A stretch of DNA of 64,000 nt, from assembly GCA_964450865.1 (NCBI GenBank), contig CAYVHB010000008.1:1-64000 (forward strand), read 5' to 3'. The notes beneath the pieces were generated by a model. The model had not been told where the DNA came from. It did not search any database and was given only the letters and a program-made list of their open reading frames with translations. The position numbers and the translations under genes are program-made. The DNA comes from CAYVHB01 sp964450865. GTDB lineage: Bacteria; Bacillota; Clostridia; Saccharofermentanales; UBA5734. Of this stretch, positions 25,381-34,724 are shown piece by piece (positions within the stretch are counted from its first letter, which is position 1; each line of letters begins with the position of its first letter).

Positions 25381-26361
25381 TCAGAACATGCCGCGCCGCT
25401 TGAACCACCAGATCGTCACGACAGTCAGTGTCAGGCTGAGTATGGTAATCGTCAGGAACGGAAATGGATTTTGCAGAAAGTCTGACCAATCGAAAGGGAA
25501 CGTGACATTCTGGCCAAAGAAACTGCTGATCAGGGTCGGCACGGACAGGACAATTGTCATGGCAGCCATGAATTTCATGACGACGTTCAGGTTGTTGGAG
25601 ATAATCGAAGCATAGGCATCCATGGTGCCGTTAATGATCGAGGTATAGATATTGGCCATTTCCAGGGCCTGCTTGTATTCGATGATGACATCTTCAAGCA
25701 GGTCTTCATCTTCCTCATACTTCTTGATCAGCTTGCCGCGCATCATCTTCTCCAGCACAGCTTCATTAGATTTCAGCGAGGTCGAGAAATAAATCAGCGA
25801 CTTGCCCAGTTCCATCAGCTTGAAAAGCTCCTGGTTGCTGACTGACTTGCTCAACTGGTGCTCGGCCGAATCAATTGTCTTATCCATGTAGCGCAGATAC
25901 TTGAGGTAGTCCTTGGCGCCGGCATACATGATCTGGAAGGTAAAGCGGGTACGAAATCCCGTTACGAAATCCCGGACCCGGTTATTACGGAAATTCTCAA
26001 GCACACTGGCTTCGCGCAATGAAACGGTGACCACGCAGCGGTGCGCAGCCAGGACAATACCGACTGGCTGGGTCTCATATTTGGCATTGCTGCCCTCGCG
26101 GCGGATATAGGGGAAGTCAGCAATGATCAGCAGGCTCTGAGCTTCATCATCCTGGTCAATACGCGGCCGTTCTTCTTCGTCCAACGGATAACGTAAAAAC
26201 TCGGGGGGCAGGTTCAGGGTGGTTTCAACCAGTTTGAGCTCATCTTCGGTGGGTGAAGTCAGATTGACCCAACAGTCATTCTCAATGGTCTCAAGCCGTT
26301 TCAGCTCACTGACCATCCGACCATTGACCTCTTTCATCTGGGTGGTGAAAATCTCCAGCAT
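25381..26361 (-). CDS. corA: CorA-family Mg2+/divalent cation transporter
   Basis: Membrane protein of 326 residues with a long cytoplasmic N-terminal domain and two C-terminal helices (VMKFMAAMTIVLSVPTLISSFFG and PFLTITILSLTLTVVTIWWF). It ends with a basic tail, the CorA architecture. The signature GMN at the pore loop reads GQN (residues 283-285), a variant that may alter selectivity. AGGAGGGG precedes the ATG and directly follows an intrinsic terminator that belongs to an M-box riboswitch, which makes a Mg2+ uptake role convincing. Confidence 0.92.
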   Translation of the reverse strand: MLEIFTTQMKEVNGRMVSELKRLETIENDCWVNLTSPTEDELKLVETTLNLPPEFLRYPLDEEERPRIDQDDEAQSLLIIADFPYIRREGSNAKYETQPVGIVLAAHRCVVTVSLREASVLENFRNNRVRDFVTGFRTRFTFQIMYAGAKDYLKYLRYMDKTIDSAEHQLSKSVSNQELFKLMELGKSLIYFSTSLKSNEAVLEKMMRGKLIKKYEEDEDLLEDVIIEYKQALEMANIYTSIINGTMDAYASIISNNLNVVMKFMAAMTIVLSVPTLISSFFGQNVTFPFDWSDFLQNPFPFLTITILSLTLTVVTIWWFKRRGMF

Positions 26362-26374
26362 CCGGCACCCCTCC

Positions 26375-26640
26375 TAAAAAAACACCTTGCGCCGGTCCGG
26401 CTGCAAGGTGTTCGTCAGTAAAGGCAACTGCGGTCCAAACGCCAGTGACGGCGGCGACTGCAAAGGCATACCCCTCCTGATCGAGCTTTGGCACTGCGTG
26501 ACGTTGGCCTGCGGTTATATCACCGGTCCAGCTGCGTTAGATTAAGCCTTAATCCGGCAAAACCTGTTGACCCATTGGCGTCTCTCGACGTTTCCGGGCA
26601 GCAGCATTTATTCACACAGAAGCCTCACCTAACAACGGGC
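26375..26640 (-). promoter_or_regulatory. M-box (ykoK) Mg2+ riboswitch upstream of corA
   Basis: The minus strand carries the conserved M-box elements in order: GTTAGGTGAGGC (26633-26622), GCTGCTGCCCGGAAACGTC, AGACGCCAATGGGTCAACAG, GGATTAAGGCTTAAT, GCAGCTGG, and GCAGTGCCAAAGCTC (ending near 26482). The expression platform is a terminator, ACACCTTGCA...GCAAGGTGT followed by TTTTTTT (26412-26376), immediately before the corA ribosome binding site. High Mg2+ should cause termination and shut off corA. Confidence 0.93.
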
Positions 26641-26774
26641 GCAGGTCAATCTGCAACAATTCAATTATAGGCATGATCGCAATTGTCTGTCAACAACCTG
26701 ACAGACAGCATGCCGGCGATCATTCCGATACCTGGCACCGAATCAGCAGCATCCGGCCCGCGTCTGAAGCCCGG

Positions 26775-27611
26775 TCAGGTACCGGTTCGTCCGCCAATGT
26801 TGCTTGAAGATGTATTCAGGCCAGTCGATCCAAAACCACCGCCCCGATCTGCGCCGATCGTTTCGGGGGCCGGGTGTTCAACAAAATCTGCTTGCAGATG
26901 ACTGGCCAGAACCATCTGGGCAATCCGATCGCCGGCTTGGATATAGATAGTCCCGTAGGGATTTTCCTCGGTGTCCAGAAAGAGCGTCTCGTCCAGCAAG
27001 GGAGCGAGCGGTCCACCAGCAAGACCATCACCTGGCCATGCTGACAATAAATCAGCCAGTTGCGCAGTCCAGTCCGGCCGGCTGCGCTGCAGAAATTCAC
27101 CAAGTCGGACTGGCCGGTGGGTCCGGCAGATACGCAATAACAGACTGGGGTCTGCAGCGATCAGGCCTGGTAAATGTGCGGGATTAAAGATGTTTTGCAA
27201 AATAACGCCGACTGAATTACGATAGTCGGCGTCCACTGTTCCAGGTGCGTTGGGCAGTCGCAGGTCGGTTTTCAGGGAAAGGCCGCTGCGTGGTCGAATC
27301 TGGGCTTCCACACCCGGTGGCAGGGCGATGGTCAGATCCAGCGGCATCAGGCGGGTTTCCCCGGGTCGCAAGATCATGTCCCGGGTGGCAAACAGGTCAC
27401 AGCCGGCAGCAAGGCAGGAAGCATACAAGGGAATCTGGCCCTGACCTTCAATCCGGATCGGCACAGATACACGCGGTGCAGCCAGCACAGTCGGGATTGC
27501 ATGATTCAAAGCGCCTGTGGTCAGCGGGTCAGCGGGCTGGTTGACCGCTTGAACGGCAGCCTGGTTGACCGCTTGGTTGGCTGCAACGGATTGGGAATCG
27601 GTTTCGGTCAT
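26775..27611 (-). CDS. dut: dUTP diphosphatase with large insertion
   Basis: Hydrolyses dUTP to dUMP, keeping uracil out of DNA. All five trimeric dUTPase motifs are present: AGCDL (69-73), PRSGLSL (107-113), an LPNAPGTVDADYRNSVGVI block (119-138), GDRIAQMVL (227-235) and RGGGFGSTG (256-264). The protein is 278 residues instead of about 150. It has an N-terminal Ala/Gln/Asn/Val-rich extension of about 45 residues and a stretch of about 75 residues inserted between motifs 3 and 4. AAGGAG supports the start at 27611, 11 bases after the U32 peptidase gene. It is the last gene of a zapA-U32-dut run. Confidence 0.88.
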   Translation of the reverse strand: MTETDSQSVAANQAVNQAAVQAVNQPADPLTTGALNHAIPTVLAAPRVSVPIRIEGQGQIPLYASCLAAGCDLFATRDMILRPGETRLMPLDLTIALPPGVEAQIRPRSGLSLKTDLRLPNAPGTVDADYRNSVGVILQNIFNPAHLPGLIAADPSLLLRICRTHRPVRLGEFLQRSRPDWTAQLADLLSAWPGDGLAGGPLAPLLDETLFLDTEENPYGTIYIQAGDRIAQMVLASHLQADFVEHPAPETIGADRGGGFGSTGLNTSSSNIGGRTGT

Positions 27612-27622
27612 AATAATCTCCT

Positions 27623-30439
27623 TTACTGCACACCCCGCCGGGTATTGCCCTCCGTCAACCGGCAACCGAGTCGGCTGGCGATCCGGTGCGTGATCTGTTC
27701 GACGGCAGAGAGCGCGGCCGGACGATCCGCGCTCGCCAGATTCAGCATGACTCGGCGCCAGGCTTCCACCAGCAATCGCCGCTCATCGGCCGTCTCTTCC
27801 AGGCAATTCAGGCGGATCCGCCAGACTGGTAACGCGCTGCCCGACTGGAGCAGATTGTCAGCCACTTCGGCTACCGCTGCGGCAGCATGGAGAAGATCGG
27901 CCTGAAGCAAATCAATATGGCAGGTTTGTGGATGGGTCAGGACGAGCAGGCGGGACTGGCGACGGTCCAGCAAGGGGTAGGCCTGGCCAGCATCAGCCTG
28001 GCCGGCCTGCAGCAACTGGTTTTGAATACAGAACCGGCAGCCGGGTCGATTCTGGCCAATGGGACAGTAAGCACTGCTCATCAGGCGCAGCCGGCCGTAA
28101 ACTGTTAATTCAAGTCGTTGACCGGACACAGGCCAGGCCAGCAAGGTTTCAGTCAGTTGCTGATTATTGAGTTCCAGTGACGGGCAAACGGTATCGGCGC
28201 CACCTGACAGGGCAGCTGCCAGACTGTAATGATTAAACAAGTTAGCTGAAGTGTCGGCAGTCAGGCCAAAATGAGCCGGCGGTTGTTCAGTGAAAGGTCT
28301 CATCTGGTAGGCCGGCCAGGCTGCAATCAGGCCATCGATCGGCCAGGCCGATAACTGCCTGGTCTGTAGGGGTATGTTTGAACTGAGGCGACCGGTCTGG
28401 GCGGCCGGAATCCAGGCATAGATCCGGCAATGGGGTTCAGCGGCCTTTAATGGCAAAATATGCGAGGCAATGATCTCGTTGCTGAGACCTTGCAGGGGTA
28501 CTTCATACAGGTCGGCTCCACAGGCCAGATCAGCTGGCCCGGCAGGTATCTGATGCCAGAACACGGCCATTTCAGCCCGGGCTGGCTGTTTGTCTGCCAT
28601 GCGGCTGTCGCTGGCCAATGACTTGCGCAAGGGTGGCAATTCACTGGCAGCCGGCAGGATTGCCGGCCAGACCATGGCGGGCCGGCTGCTGATTTGCTGC
28701 AGGCGGGTCTGCAGGCGCTGCAGGACCAGGCGGCGCAAGCTGTTCAGCTGGGCAATGGATACTGCTGGCAGCTGGTCACAGATTACCCGGCGAACGCGGA
28801 ACGGCGTGCCACCAGTCCGGATCAGCTGTTGCGAGACCCGCTCGGAAAGCAGCGGCTGGATCAGCGCCGGCTCAGAATCGGCAATTTCATACCAGGTAGC
28901 CTGGGCTGCTTGCTGACTGAAAATACCCCGCACCACGATCGCTGTCAAAACCGGACCATGATCGATAACACGCAGATGCAGGTCAATTTCCGTTTTTCGC
29001 TGATCAGCCTGCAAAACCTGATTTTCCGCTTGCCCATCATTCATGCGGTAAACGGTGTCGCCCTCCTGCAAACGTGCAAGGTTATCCGGGTGAAAACCCC
29101 GGACCAGAAGCAGGCGGCCCTGCTGAGTAATATTGCCGATGGGCGCACTGGCAATTTCCTGATCCTGTTGCCGGGCATCTTGTCGCCGCACCGACAATAC
29201 ATCGCCGCGGGCTGGCAGGATTGTTGATTGCACCGACTGCATGATCTGCAGTTGCCCTTGCCGGGCATTGATCCGGTAGATGGTGCCAACCTCAATCCCA
29301 AAACGGCCCGGGTAATTCCCTGATGTAAAGGTATCACGGCTTCCCTGAGTCAGATAGGCATCGGTAAAGCTGCCGCCCCGGTTAAAGGCCAGCAACAAGG
29401 CGGGCCAATCAGCCTGAACACACGCTTGCCAGGCTGATTGAGCAGCTGCGGCAGAATCAAAGGGGCCAAACGACATCGCTGATTCAGCCTCGCTGGTCCT
29501 TGCGCCGGGCGTTTTCAATTTAGAAAACAAGTCCAAATTGGTCAGGGCCGGATCAATCAGCGTCTGCAAAGATAGTCCCTGACGCAGCCAGGTATCGAGC
29601 TGATCAAGTGCCCGGCGATAGATCGCCACCGCCTGACCGACATAAGCGGCGCCGCGCATTCTGCCCTCGATTTTCAGCGAGGTGACGTCACTGAGCAATA
29701 GAGCCGGCAAATTGGCCAGCAAGGCCTGATCCTTCGGGCTTAACAAAGGCTGGCCCGGCCCGGATTCCGTACCGGGCCTCTTGGCCGGATGCTGGCGTCC
29801 AGGCTTTTCCAGGCTATAATGAAGCCGGCAAGGCTGGGCACAAGTGCCACGGTTGCCACTGCGTCCACCAGACAAGCCGCTCATCAGGCATTGACCTGAA
29901 TAGCAAACACAAAGAGCACCATGGACAAAAACCTCGGTTTCAAGTCCCAATACGCTGGCCTGACGGGTACGCTCCGCAATTTCGTTTATAGATAGCTCAC
30001 GGGGCAGAATAACCCGCTGCAAACCAAGATCAGCAGCCAGACGCAGATCAGCCTCACTGGTCAGGGTCATCTGTGTGCTGCCATGCAATGGCAGATCTGG
30101 CAGCAGGTGATGCAACAGCCGGGCCAGCCCGATATCCTGGACAATCAGGGCATCAATCCCGGCAGACCAGGCGGCTGAAGCAATTGCCAGGGCTGCGGGC
30201 AGTTCGTCATCGCGCAACAATGTATTCAGGGCTAAAAAAGCCCGGGCTGATCGTTCGTGACAAAAGGCAACCGCTTCCGGAAGTTGTTCAGGGGAGAGAT
30301 TGGCGGCCTGATTGCGGGCATTGAATTGGTTCATACCAAAATAAACTGCATCCGCGCCGTTTTTAACAGCGGTCTGCAAAGCCTGCCAGTCACCAGCCGG
30401 AGCCAGTAATTCCGGCAGACGCCAGGAAATATCCGACAT
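27623..30439 (-). CDS. Large U32 family peptidase / RlhA-like protein
   Basis: Protein of 938 residues. The N-terminal U32 domain (LPELLAPAGDWQALQTAVKNGADAVYFG) carries the family signature around residues 169-187 (EVFVHGALCVCYSGQCLMS), and CAQPCRL follows. The middle and C-terminal parts resemble the DUF3656 extension of long U32 proteins. A Cys cluster CPIGQNRPGCRFC lies near the C-terminus and could bind Fe-S. Homologues such as RlhA hydroxylate 23S rRNA; whether this one does so is not certain. It lies 24 bases after zapA and 11 before dut. Confidence 0.9.
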   Translation of the reverse strand: MSDISWRLPELLAPAGDWQALQTAVKNGADAVYFGMNQFNARNQAANLSPEQLPEAVAFCHERSARAFLALNTLLRDDELPAALAIASAAWSAGIDALIVQDIGLARLLHHLLPDLPLHGSTQMTLTSEADLRLAADLGLQRVILPRELSINEIAERTRQASVLGLETEVFVHGALCVCYSGQCLMSGLSGGRSGNRGTCAQPCRLHYSLEKPGRQHPAKRPGTESGPGQPLLSPKDQALLANLPALLLSDVTSLKIEGRMRGAAYVGQAVAIYRRALDQLDTWLRQGLSLQTLIDPALTNLDLFSKLKTPGARTSEAESAMSFGPFDSAAAAQSAWQACVQADWPALLLAFNRGGSFTDAYLTQGSRDTFTSGNYPGRFGIEVGTIYRINARQGQLQIMQSVQSTILPARGDVLSVRRQDARQQDQEIASAPIGNITQQGRLLLVRGFHPDNLARLQEGDTVYRMNDGQAENQVLQADQRKTEIDLHLRVIDHGPVLTAIVVRGIFSQQAAQATWYEIADSEPALIQPLLSERVSQQLIRTGGTPFRVRRVICDQLPAVSIAQLNSLRRLVLQRLQTRLQQISSRPAMVWPAILPAASELPPLRKSLASDSRMADKQPARAEMAVFWHQIPAGPADLACGADLYEVPLQGLSNEIIASHILPLKAAEPHCRIYAWIPAAQTGRLSSNIPLQTRQLSAWPIDGLIAAWPAYQMRPFTEQPPAHFGLTADTSANLFNHYSLAAALSGGADTVCPSLELNNQQLTETLLAWPVSGQRLELTVYGRLRLMSSAYCPIGQNRPGCRFCIQNQLLQAGQADAGQAYPLLDRRQSRLLVLTHPQTCHIDLLQADLLHAAAAVAEVADNLLQSGSALPVWRIRLNCLEETADERRLLVEAWRRVMLNLASADRPAALSAVEQITHRIASRLGCRLTEGNTRRGVQ

Positions 30440-30463
30440 GTCGGGAGTCCTCCATGTATTAAA

Positions 30464-31078
30464 CTATACAGCCGCCTGTGCGGGCAGAACAGTCGTGTTT
30501 GGCCCGGATACTGTAAGGGGGGGTGGCGCAGATGGGTGTCCCGATTGACCAGCTGCCAGCTGCCCTGCCCCGGAACCTGTACCGTTGCCTGAACCTGCAC
30601 CCGATAATGCACCGGAACATGTTCCTGATACTATACCTTCACCTGTACCAGATAATGTTCCTGATACCGCACCCTCACCGGCTGGGCTCACCCGGGTGTA
30701 CTGGTCAAGCATCTCCTCATATTCTTTAATCAGGTTATTTTTAAACAGCAGTTCCTTTTTCAGTTCCCAATTCTGCTCCCGCAAGGTCATGATTTCCCGG
30801 CGTAATTCATCCAGCTGATTCTCAAAAGCCAGCGTCTGCTGATCAAGAAGATCCTGCTGATTCTGGCTGGCCTGCAATTCGTCCATCGCGTTGACCAAAG
30901 CCAGAACGTTTGCCATGTTCTGGCTCAGATGCGGATGCATGTGCATGACTCGACGGATCATGTCATCAGCCATGACAGCCATCTGCCGGATATAAGCCTC
31001 ATTTTCCGAGGCAACCAGCTGGTAGGTGATGCCCCCTATTTTTACGGGAATCCGTTTGGTTGAATCAGCCACAGTCAT
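30464..31078 (-). CDS. zapA: Cell division protein ZapA with low-complexity tail
   Basis: The first 75 residues match ZapA (IPVKIGGITYQLVASENEAYIRQMA), the FtsZ-ring stabiliser. A coiled coil follows (about 70-130, QNQQDLLDQQTLAFENQLDE) and then a Gly/Ser/Thr-rich tail of about 75 residues with repeated SGTxSG units. ZapA is usually about 100 residues, so the 204-residue form is unusual. The start at 31078 is chosen because GAAGGAG fits its spacing. It is the first gene of the operon with the U32 peptidase and dut. Confidence 0.88.
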   Translation of the reverse strand: MTVADSTKRIPVKIGGITYQLVASENEAYIRQMAVMADDMIRRVMHMHPHLSQNMANVLALVNAMDELQASQNQQDLLDQQTLAFENQLDELRREIMTLREQNWELKKELLFKNNLIKEYEEMLDQYTRVSPAGEGAVSGTLSGTGEGIVSGTCSGALSGAGSGNGTGSGAGQLAAGQSGHPSAPPPLTVSGPNTTVLPAQAAV

Positions 31079-31152
31079 TCTCACTCCTTCAAGATCAGGC
31101 TGCCCACAGACCGGCTAATCCGTTCAGGTCTGATTATCCAGCTTATGATATC

Positions 31153-31181
31153 AGTATAATCCAGGAAAAAGGCGGCGGCAA
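31153..31181 (-). promoter_or_regulatory. Promoter of the zapA operon
   Basis: On the minus strand TTGCCG (31181-31176), a 17-bp spacer and TATACT (31158-31153), about 75 bases upstream of zapA. Confidence 0.55.
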
Positions 31182-31342
31182 ATTGAAACTGCCAGAGAAT
31201 GTCCAAATGAGACGAAAAATACAAGAAATGACCCGCTGATCAGGAGTTGCCGAACCGACCGGCCGGTGGAAAGTCCATTTTGGAAAACATGGGAACTGCT
31301 GAGGATATGAACGTGTAAACTGATCAAGAGGTTATAGCCTTA

Positions 31343-31388
31343 TAAAAGACTGCCCGCCGGAAGCAATGCTGCGGCGGACAGTCTTGTA
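31343..31388 (-). terminator. Terminator of pckG
   Basis: On the minus strand AAGACTGTCCGCCG pairs with CGGCGGGCAGTCTT and is followed by TTATAA. It lies about 70 bases after the pckG stop. The remaining space up to the zapA promoter shows no gene. Confidence 0.75.
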
Positions 31389-31454
31389 CAGCGGATGAGA
31401 GAGACCTGATGCATGTTTACCGGTCAGGGTGCAGACGGATGCGGGATGGCCTGA

Positions 31455-33254
31455 TCAGGCCATTTCGTTGAGCCGGGCTTCCAGGGCATCGAGCTGGTGC
31501 GCCAGCTCGACCGGCAGCTTCTCGCCAAAGGTCTGGTAATGAGCGCGGATCGACTCGACTTCATTCAGCCATTCGGACTTGCTGACCTTGAGCAGCTCGG
31601 CCATATCGGCCTCGCTGACATCCAGGCCGGATGTGTCGATGGTATCCAGGGTCGGCATATAGCCGATAGCGGTCTTGACCGCGGTGCCGTGACCGGAGAC
31701 GCGCTCGACGACCCACTTGAGGACGCGGCTGTTTTCGCCAAAACCGGGCCAGAGCCACTTGCCGCTGTTATCCTTGCGGAACCAGTTGACATAGAAAATC
31801 TTTGGCAGCTTGTCGGCGTCGGACTTGGTGCCAATGTCCAGCCAGTGCTGGAGATAGTCGCAGATGTGGTAGCCGCAGAAGGGCAGCATGGCAAACGGAT
31901 CACGGCGGACCTGGCCAACCTTGTCGCTGATGACGGCGGCGGTCACTTCCGAGCCCATAATCGAGCCGAGGAAGACACCATGATTCCAGTCAAAGCTCTC
32001 GTGGACGAGCGGAATGGTGGTCTTGCGGCGGCCACCGATCAGGATAGCGGAGATCGGCACACCGGCCGGATCTTCCCATTCGGGAGCGATAACCGGACAC
32101 TGGGAAGCCGGAGCGGTGAAACGGGCATTGGCATGGGCGGCGAGTTCCTTGGAATCCGGCGTCCAGTCATGGCCCTTCCAGTCAACGAGATGAGCCGGCG
32201 CCGGCTTGCCGATGCCTTCCCACCAAACATCGCCATCATCGGTCAGGCCGACATTGGTGAAGATTGTGTTCTTGTCGATGCTGCGCATCGCGTTGTAGTT
32301 GGAGTCATCCGAGGTACCCGGTGCCACGCCGAAGAAACCGGCTTCCGGATTAATGGCATACAGGCGGCCGTCGGCACCGAATTTCATCCAGGCGATGTCG
32401 TCACCAATGGTTTCGACTTTCCAGCCCGGGATGGTCGGGATCAGCATGGCCAGGTTGGTCTTGCCGCAGGCACTCGGGAAAGCGCCGCAGACGTACTTGA
32501 CTTCACCCTCGGGACTGGTCAGGCGCAAGATGAGCATATGCTCGGCCAGCCAACCTTCGTCACGGGCCTGGACAGATGCAATGCGCAGGGCAAAGCACTT
32601 CTTGCCGAGCAGGGCATTGCCGCCGTACCCGGAACCGTATGACCAGATCAGACGTTCTTCGGGGAAATGGCTGATGTACTTCTTTTCAATCGGGGCACAT
32701 GGCCAGGCGACATCCTGCTGGTCTTCTGCCAACGGCGCGCCAATCGAATGCAGGCAGGGAACAAAATCACCGTCATCGCCGAGGACGTCGAGAACGGCCT
32801 GGCCCATGCGGGTCATGATGCGCATATTAACAACAACGTAGGGGCTGTCGGTAATTTCGACACCGATCTTGGAAATCGGCGAGCCGATCGGACCCATCGA
32901 GAAAGGAATGATATACATGGTCCGGCCCTTCATGCTGCCTTTGTAAAGGTCAGACATGGTTGCCTTTAGCTCAACCGGGTCAATCCAGTTATTGGTCGGG
33001 CCGGCATCTTCCTGCTTGACGGATGCAATATAAGTCCGGTTCTCGACGCGGGCTACGTCGGATGCGTCACTACGGAACAGGTAACAACCAGGGCGGGTCT
33101 GGGAATTGAGCGGGGTCGCGCTGCCACTGTCAACCATCAGTTTCAACAGGCGTTCATTCTCTTCCTGTGAACCATCACACCAGTAAATGTGATCGGGCTG
33201 ACACATTTCTGCAACTTCTTTAATCCAAGCTTGCAATTTTTTGTTTTTGCTCAT
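31455..33254 (-). CDS. pckG: Phosphoenolpyruvate carboxykinase (GTP)
   Basis: Interconverts oxaloacetate and PEP using GTP/GDP. At 599 residues it is the usual length of the GTP class, which differs from the shorter ATP class common in Clostridia. The P-loop FPSACGKTNLAM lies at residues 259-270. RPGCYLFRSDASDVARVE, MYIIPFSMGP, GGRRKTTIPLVHESFDW and LPKIFYVNWFRKD are family segments. In anaerobes it often runs towards oxaloacetate. It is a single gene with its own promoter (33375-33403) and terminator. Confidence 0.96.
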   Translation of the reverse strand: MSKNKKLQAWIKEVAEMCQPDHIYWCDGSQEENERLLKLMVDSGSATPLNSQTRPGCYLFRSDASDVARVENRTYIASVKQEDAGPTNNWIDPVELKATMSDLYKGSMKGRTMYIIPFSMGPIGSPISKIGVEITDSPYVVVNMRIMTRMGQAVLDVLGDDGDFVPCLHSIGAPLAEDQQDVAWPCAPIEKKYISHFPEERLIWSYGSGYGGNALLGKKCFALRIASVQARDEGWLAEHMLILRLTSPEGEVKYVCGAFPSACGKTNLAMLIPTIPGWKVETIGDDIAWMKFGADGRLYAINPEAGFFGVAPGTSDDSNYNAMRSIDKNTIFTNVGLTDDGDVWWEGIGKPAPAHLVDWKGHDWTPDSKELAAHANARFTAPASQCPVIAPEWEDPAGVPISAILIGGRRKTTIPLVHESFDWNHGVFLGSIMGSEVTAAVISDKVGQVRRDPFAMLPFCGYHICDYLQHWLDIGTKSDADKLPKIFYVNWFRKDNSGKWLWPGFGENSRVLKWVVERVSGHGTAVKTAIGYMPTLDTIDTSGLDVSEADMAELLKVSKSEWLNEVESIRAHYQTFGEKLPVELAHQLDALEARLNEMA

Positions 33255-33374
33255 GAAATGACTCCTTCCAGCATCTGATAATCCCCGGCTCGTCCAGCGG
33301 GTATGACGCGCTCCGGCGGGAAATCTTGTTGATTTTCATCCAGATAATCGGTATATTTGGACGATTCAAACTAG

Positions 33375-33403
33375 ATCGTATCATATTTATTGTGATATTT
33401 CAA
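33375..33403 (-). promoter_or_regulatory. Promoter of pckG
   Basis: On the minus strand TTGAAA (33403-33398), a 17-bp spacer and TACGAT (33380-33375), about 120 bases before the start codon. Confidence 0.55.
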
Positions 33404-33487
33404 CAGTTTTTCTTGGCAATGTGCCGTCTTAATCGTTTCCGAAGTGGTATTTTCTCATCGGTAAACTATGATTCTAATTATTGCTGT

Positions 33488-34366
33488 TCAACCTGCCCAA
33501 AACCGATCCGGGCTTTCCTGGCCGGCAATTGCATAATACAGCTGGACAAATTGCGTTGGTGTCATTGCTTCGGCACGAATCCGGGCGGGCAAACCCAGGG
33601 CTGCAAGATGGGCAACCAGCGGCTGCGGTTCTACCCTGCCCGTATCGTTCATCCAATCATGACGCAAGCTGTTTGCCAGTGTCTTGCGTCTTTGCTGAAA
33701 ACAAGCCTCAACGAAACGGATGAACGCATCCCAGTCGGCCGCGGCGACCAGCGATGGCCGCGGTTCAATCTCAATGACGGCTGAGTCAACATGGGGACGA
33801 GGCCAGAAAGCGGCAGCTGATACATTCATCGCCCGCCGGACCGAACCCAGACAATGCAGCAGAACGCCTAGCGGACCGTAATCTTTGGATCCTGGCTGCG
33901 CCAGGAGGCGCTGGGCGGCTTCCAGCTGAACCATGAAGACCAGTCTGGTAAACGACGGAATCTCCCGGACTATCTTGGTGATTAGCGGGGTTGTGATGTA
34001 ATAGGGCAAATTGGCAATGACTTTTACTGGCCCGGGCCAGCCTGCAGTGAGGTCGGCAAACGCAACCTGCAGCGCGTCAGCGTGAATCAGGCTAAAGTTC
34101 GCCTGACCGGCCATCACGGCAGTCAGGGCCGGCAGGACATGCCGGTCAATCTCGATGGTGATGACCCGCCCGGCCAGCTGGCTTAAACTGCGGGTCAGGT
34201 GGCCGATGCCCGGGCCAATTTCAATGACCAGATCAGTCGGCTGCAAATTGGCCAGGGTACAGATACGAGCAACGACCCGGCCGTCAACCAGGAAATTCTG
34301 GCCAAGCGATCGGGTCGGCCTGATGTCATACTGCGCCAGTAGCGCCTTGGTTTGAGCCAGGTCCAT
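33488..34366 (-). CDS. rsmA: 16S rRNA dimethyladenosine transferase
   Basis: KsgA/RsmA methylase of 292 residues that dimethylates two adjacent adenosines near the 3' end of 16S rRNA. SLGQNFLVDGRVVARIC and VIEIGPGIGHLTRSL form the SAM-binding region, and IANLPYYITTPLI is the catalytic NLPY motif. It is a single gene with a good promoter at 34440-34469. Confidence 0.96.
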   Translation of the reverse strand: MDLAQTKALLAQYDIRPTRSLGQNFLVDGRVVARICTLANLQPTDLVIEIGPGIGHLTRSLSQLAGRVITIEIDRHVLPALTAVMAGQANFSLIHADALQVAFADLTAGWPGPVKVIANLPYYITTPLITKIVREIPSFTRLVFMVQLEAAQRLLAQPGSKDYGPLGVLLHCLGSVRRAMNVSAAAFWPRPHVDSAVIEIEPRPSLVAAADWDAFIRFVEACFQQRRKTLANSLRHDWMNDTGRVEPQPLVAHLAALGLPARIRAEAMTPTQFVQLYYAIAGQESPDRFWAG

Positions 34367-34439
34367 GCTGTTGGCTCCTTGCGTCAGAATTGGGGATCAG
34401 TCAGCCCGCCAGCAGGGCCGGGATCTGAATACACTTAAC

Positions 34440-34469
34440 ATTATACGAACCTTGTGATTTCATTGTCAA
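34440..34469 (-). promoter_or_regulatory. Promoter of rsmA
   Basis: On the minus strand a perfect TTGACA (34469-34464), an 18-bp spacer and a perfect TATAAT (34445-34440), about 70 bases upstream of the start. Confidence 0.75.
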
Positions 34470-34558
34470 ACAACTGCCATATAGATACTTTATATTGACA
34501 GCTCAAGTGACAGCTTGAGGCCTGTATCCTTGTGAATGCCGTCTGGTGAATGTCAGTG

Positions 34559-34596
34559 ATTGACCGGGAATGTGCCACTGCACGGTCCCGGTCAAT
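34559..34596. other. Strong intergenic stem-loop
   Basis: ATTGACCGGGA (34559-34569) is exactly inverted as TCCCGGTCAAT (34586-34596). Inside it a second stem, GTGC-CACT-GCAC, gives a nearly continuous hairpin. There is no T-run on either side. It lies between rsmA and the membrane protein gene and may be an RNA structure or binding site. Confidence 0.7.
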
Positions 34597-34657
34597 AGAG
34601 AATCTCCCGAACCTGACGTATTCTGGTACAAAGAAGGCATTTTAAAAACTGCACCGA

Positions 34658-34689
34658 TATGTTACAATCTGTCATGGATTTGTAACATA
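34658..34689. promoter_or_regulatory. 10-bp perfect dyad over a -10 element
   Basis: TATGTTACAA (34658-34667) and TTGTAACATA (34680-34689) are perfectly inverted with a 12-bp spacer. TGTTACAAT inside the left arm reads as an extended -10 for the plus strand, 36 bases upstream of the gene. This is the layout of a repressor operator. Confidence 0.7.
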
Positions 34690-34724
34690 AATGTCAGACA
34701 GACGAGAGGAGGCCGCCCACAATC

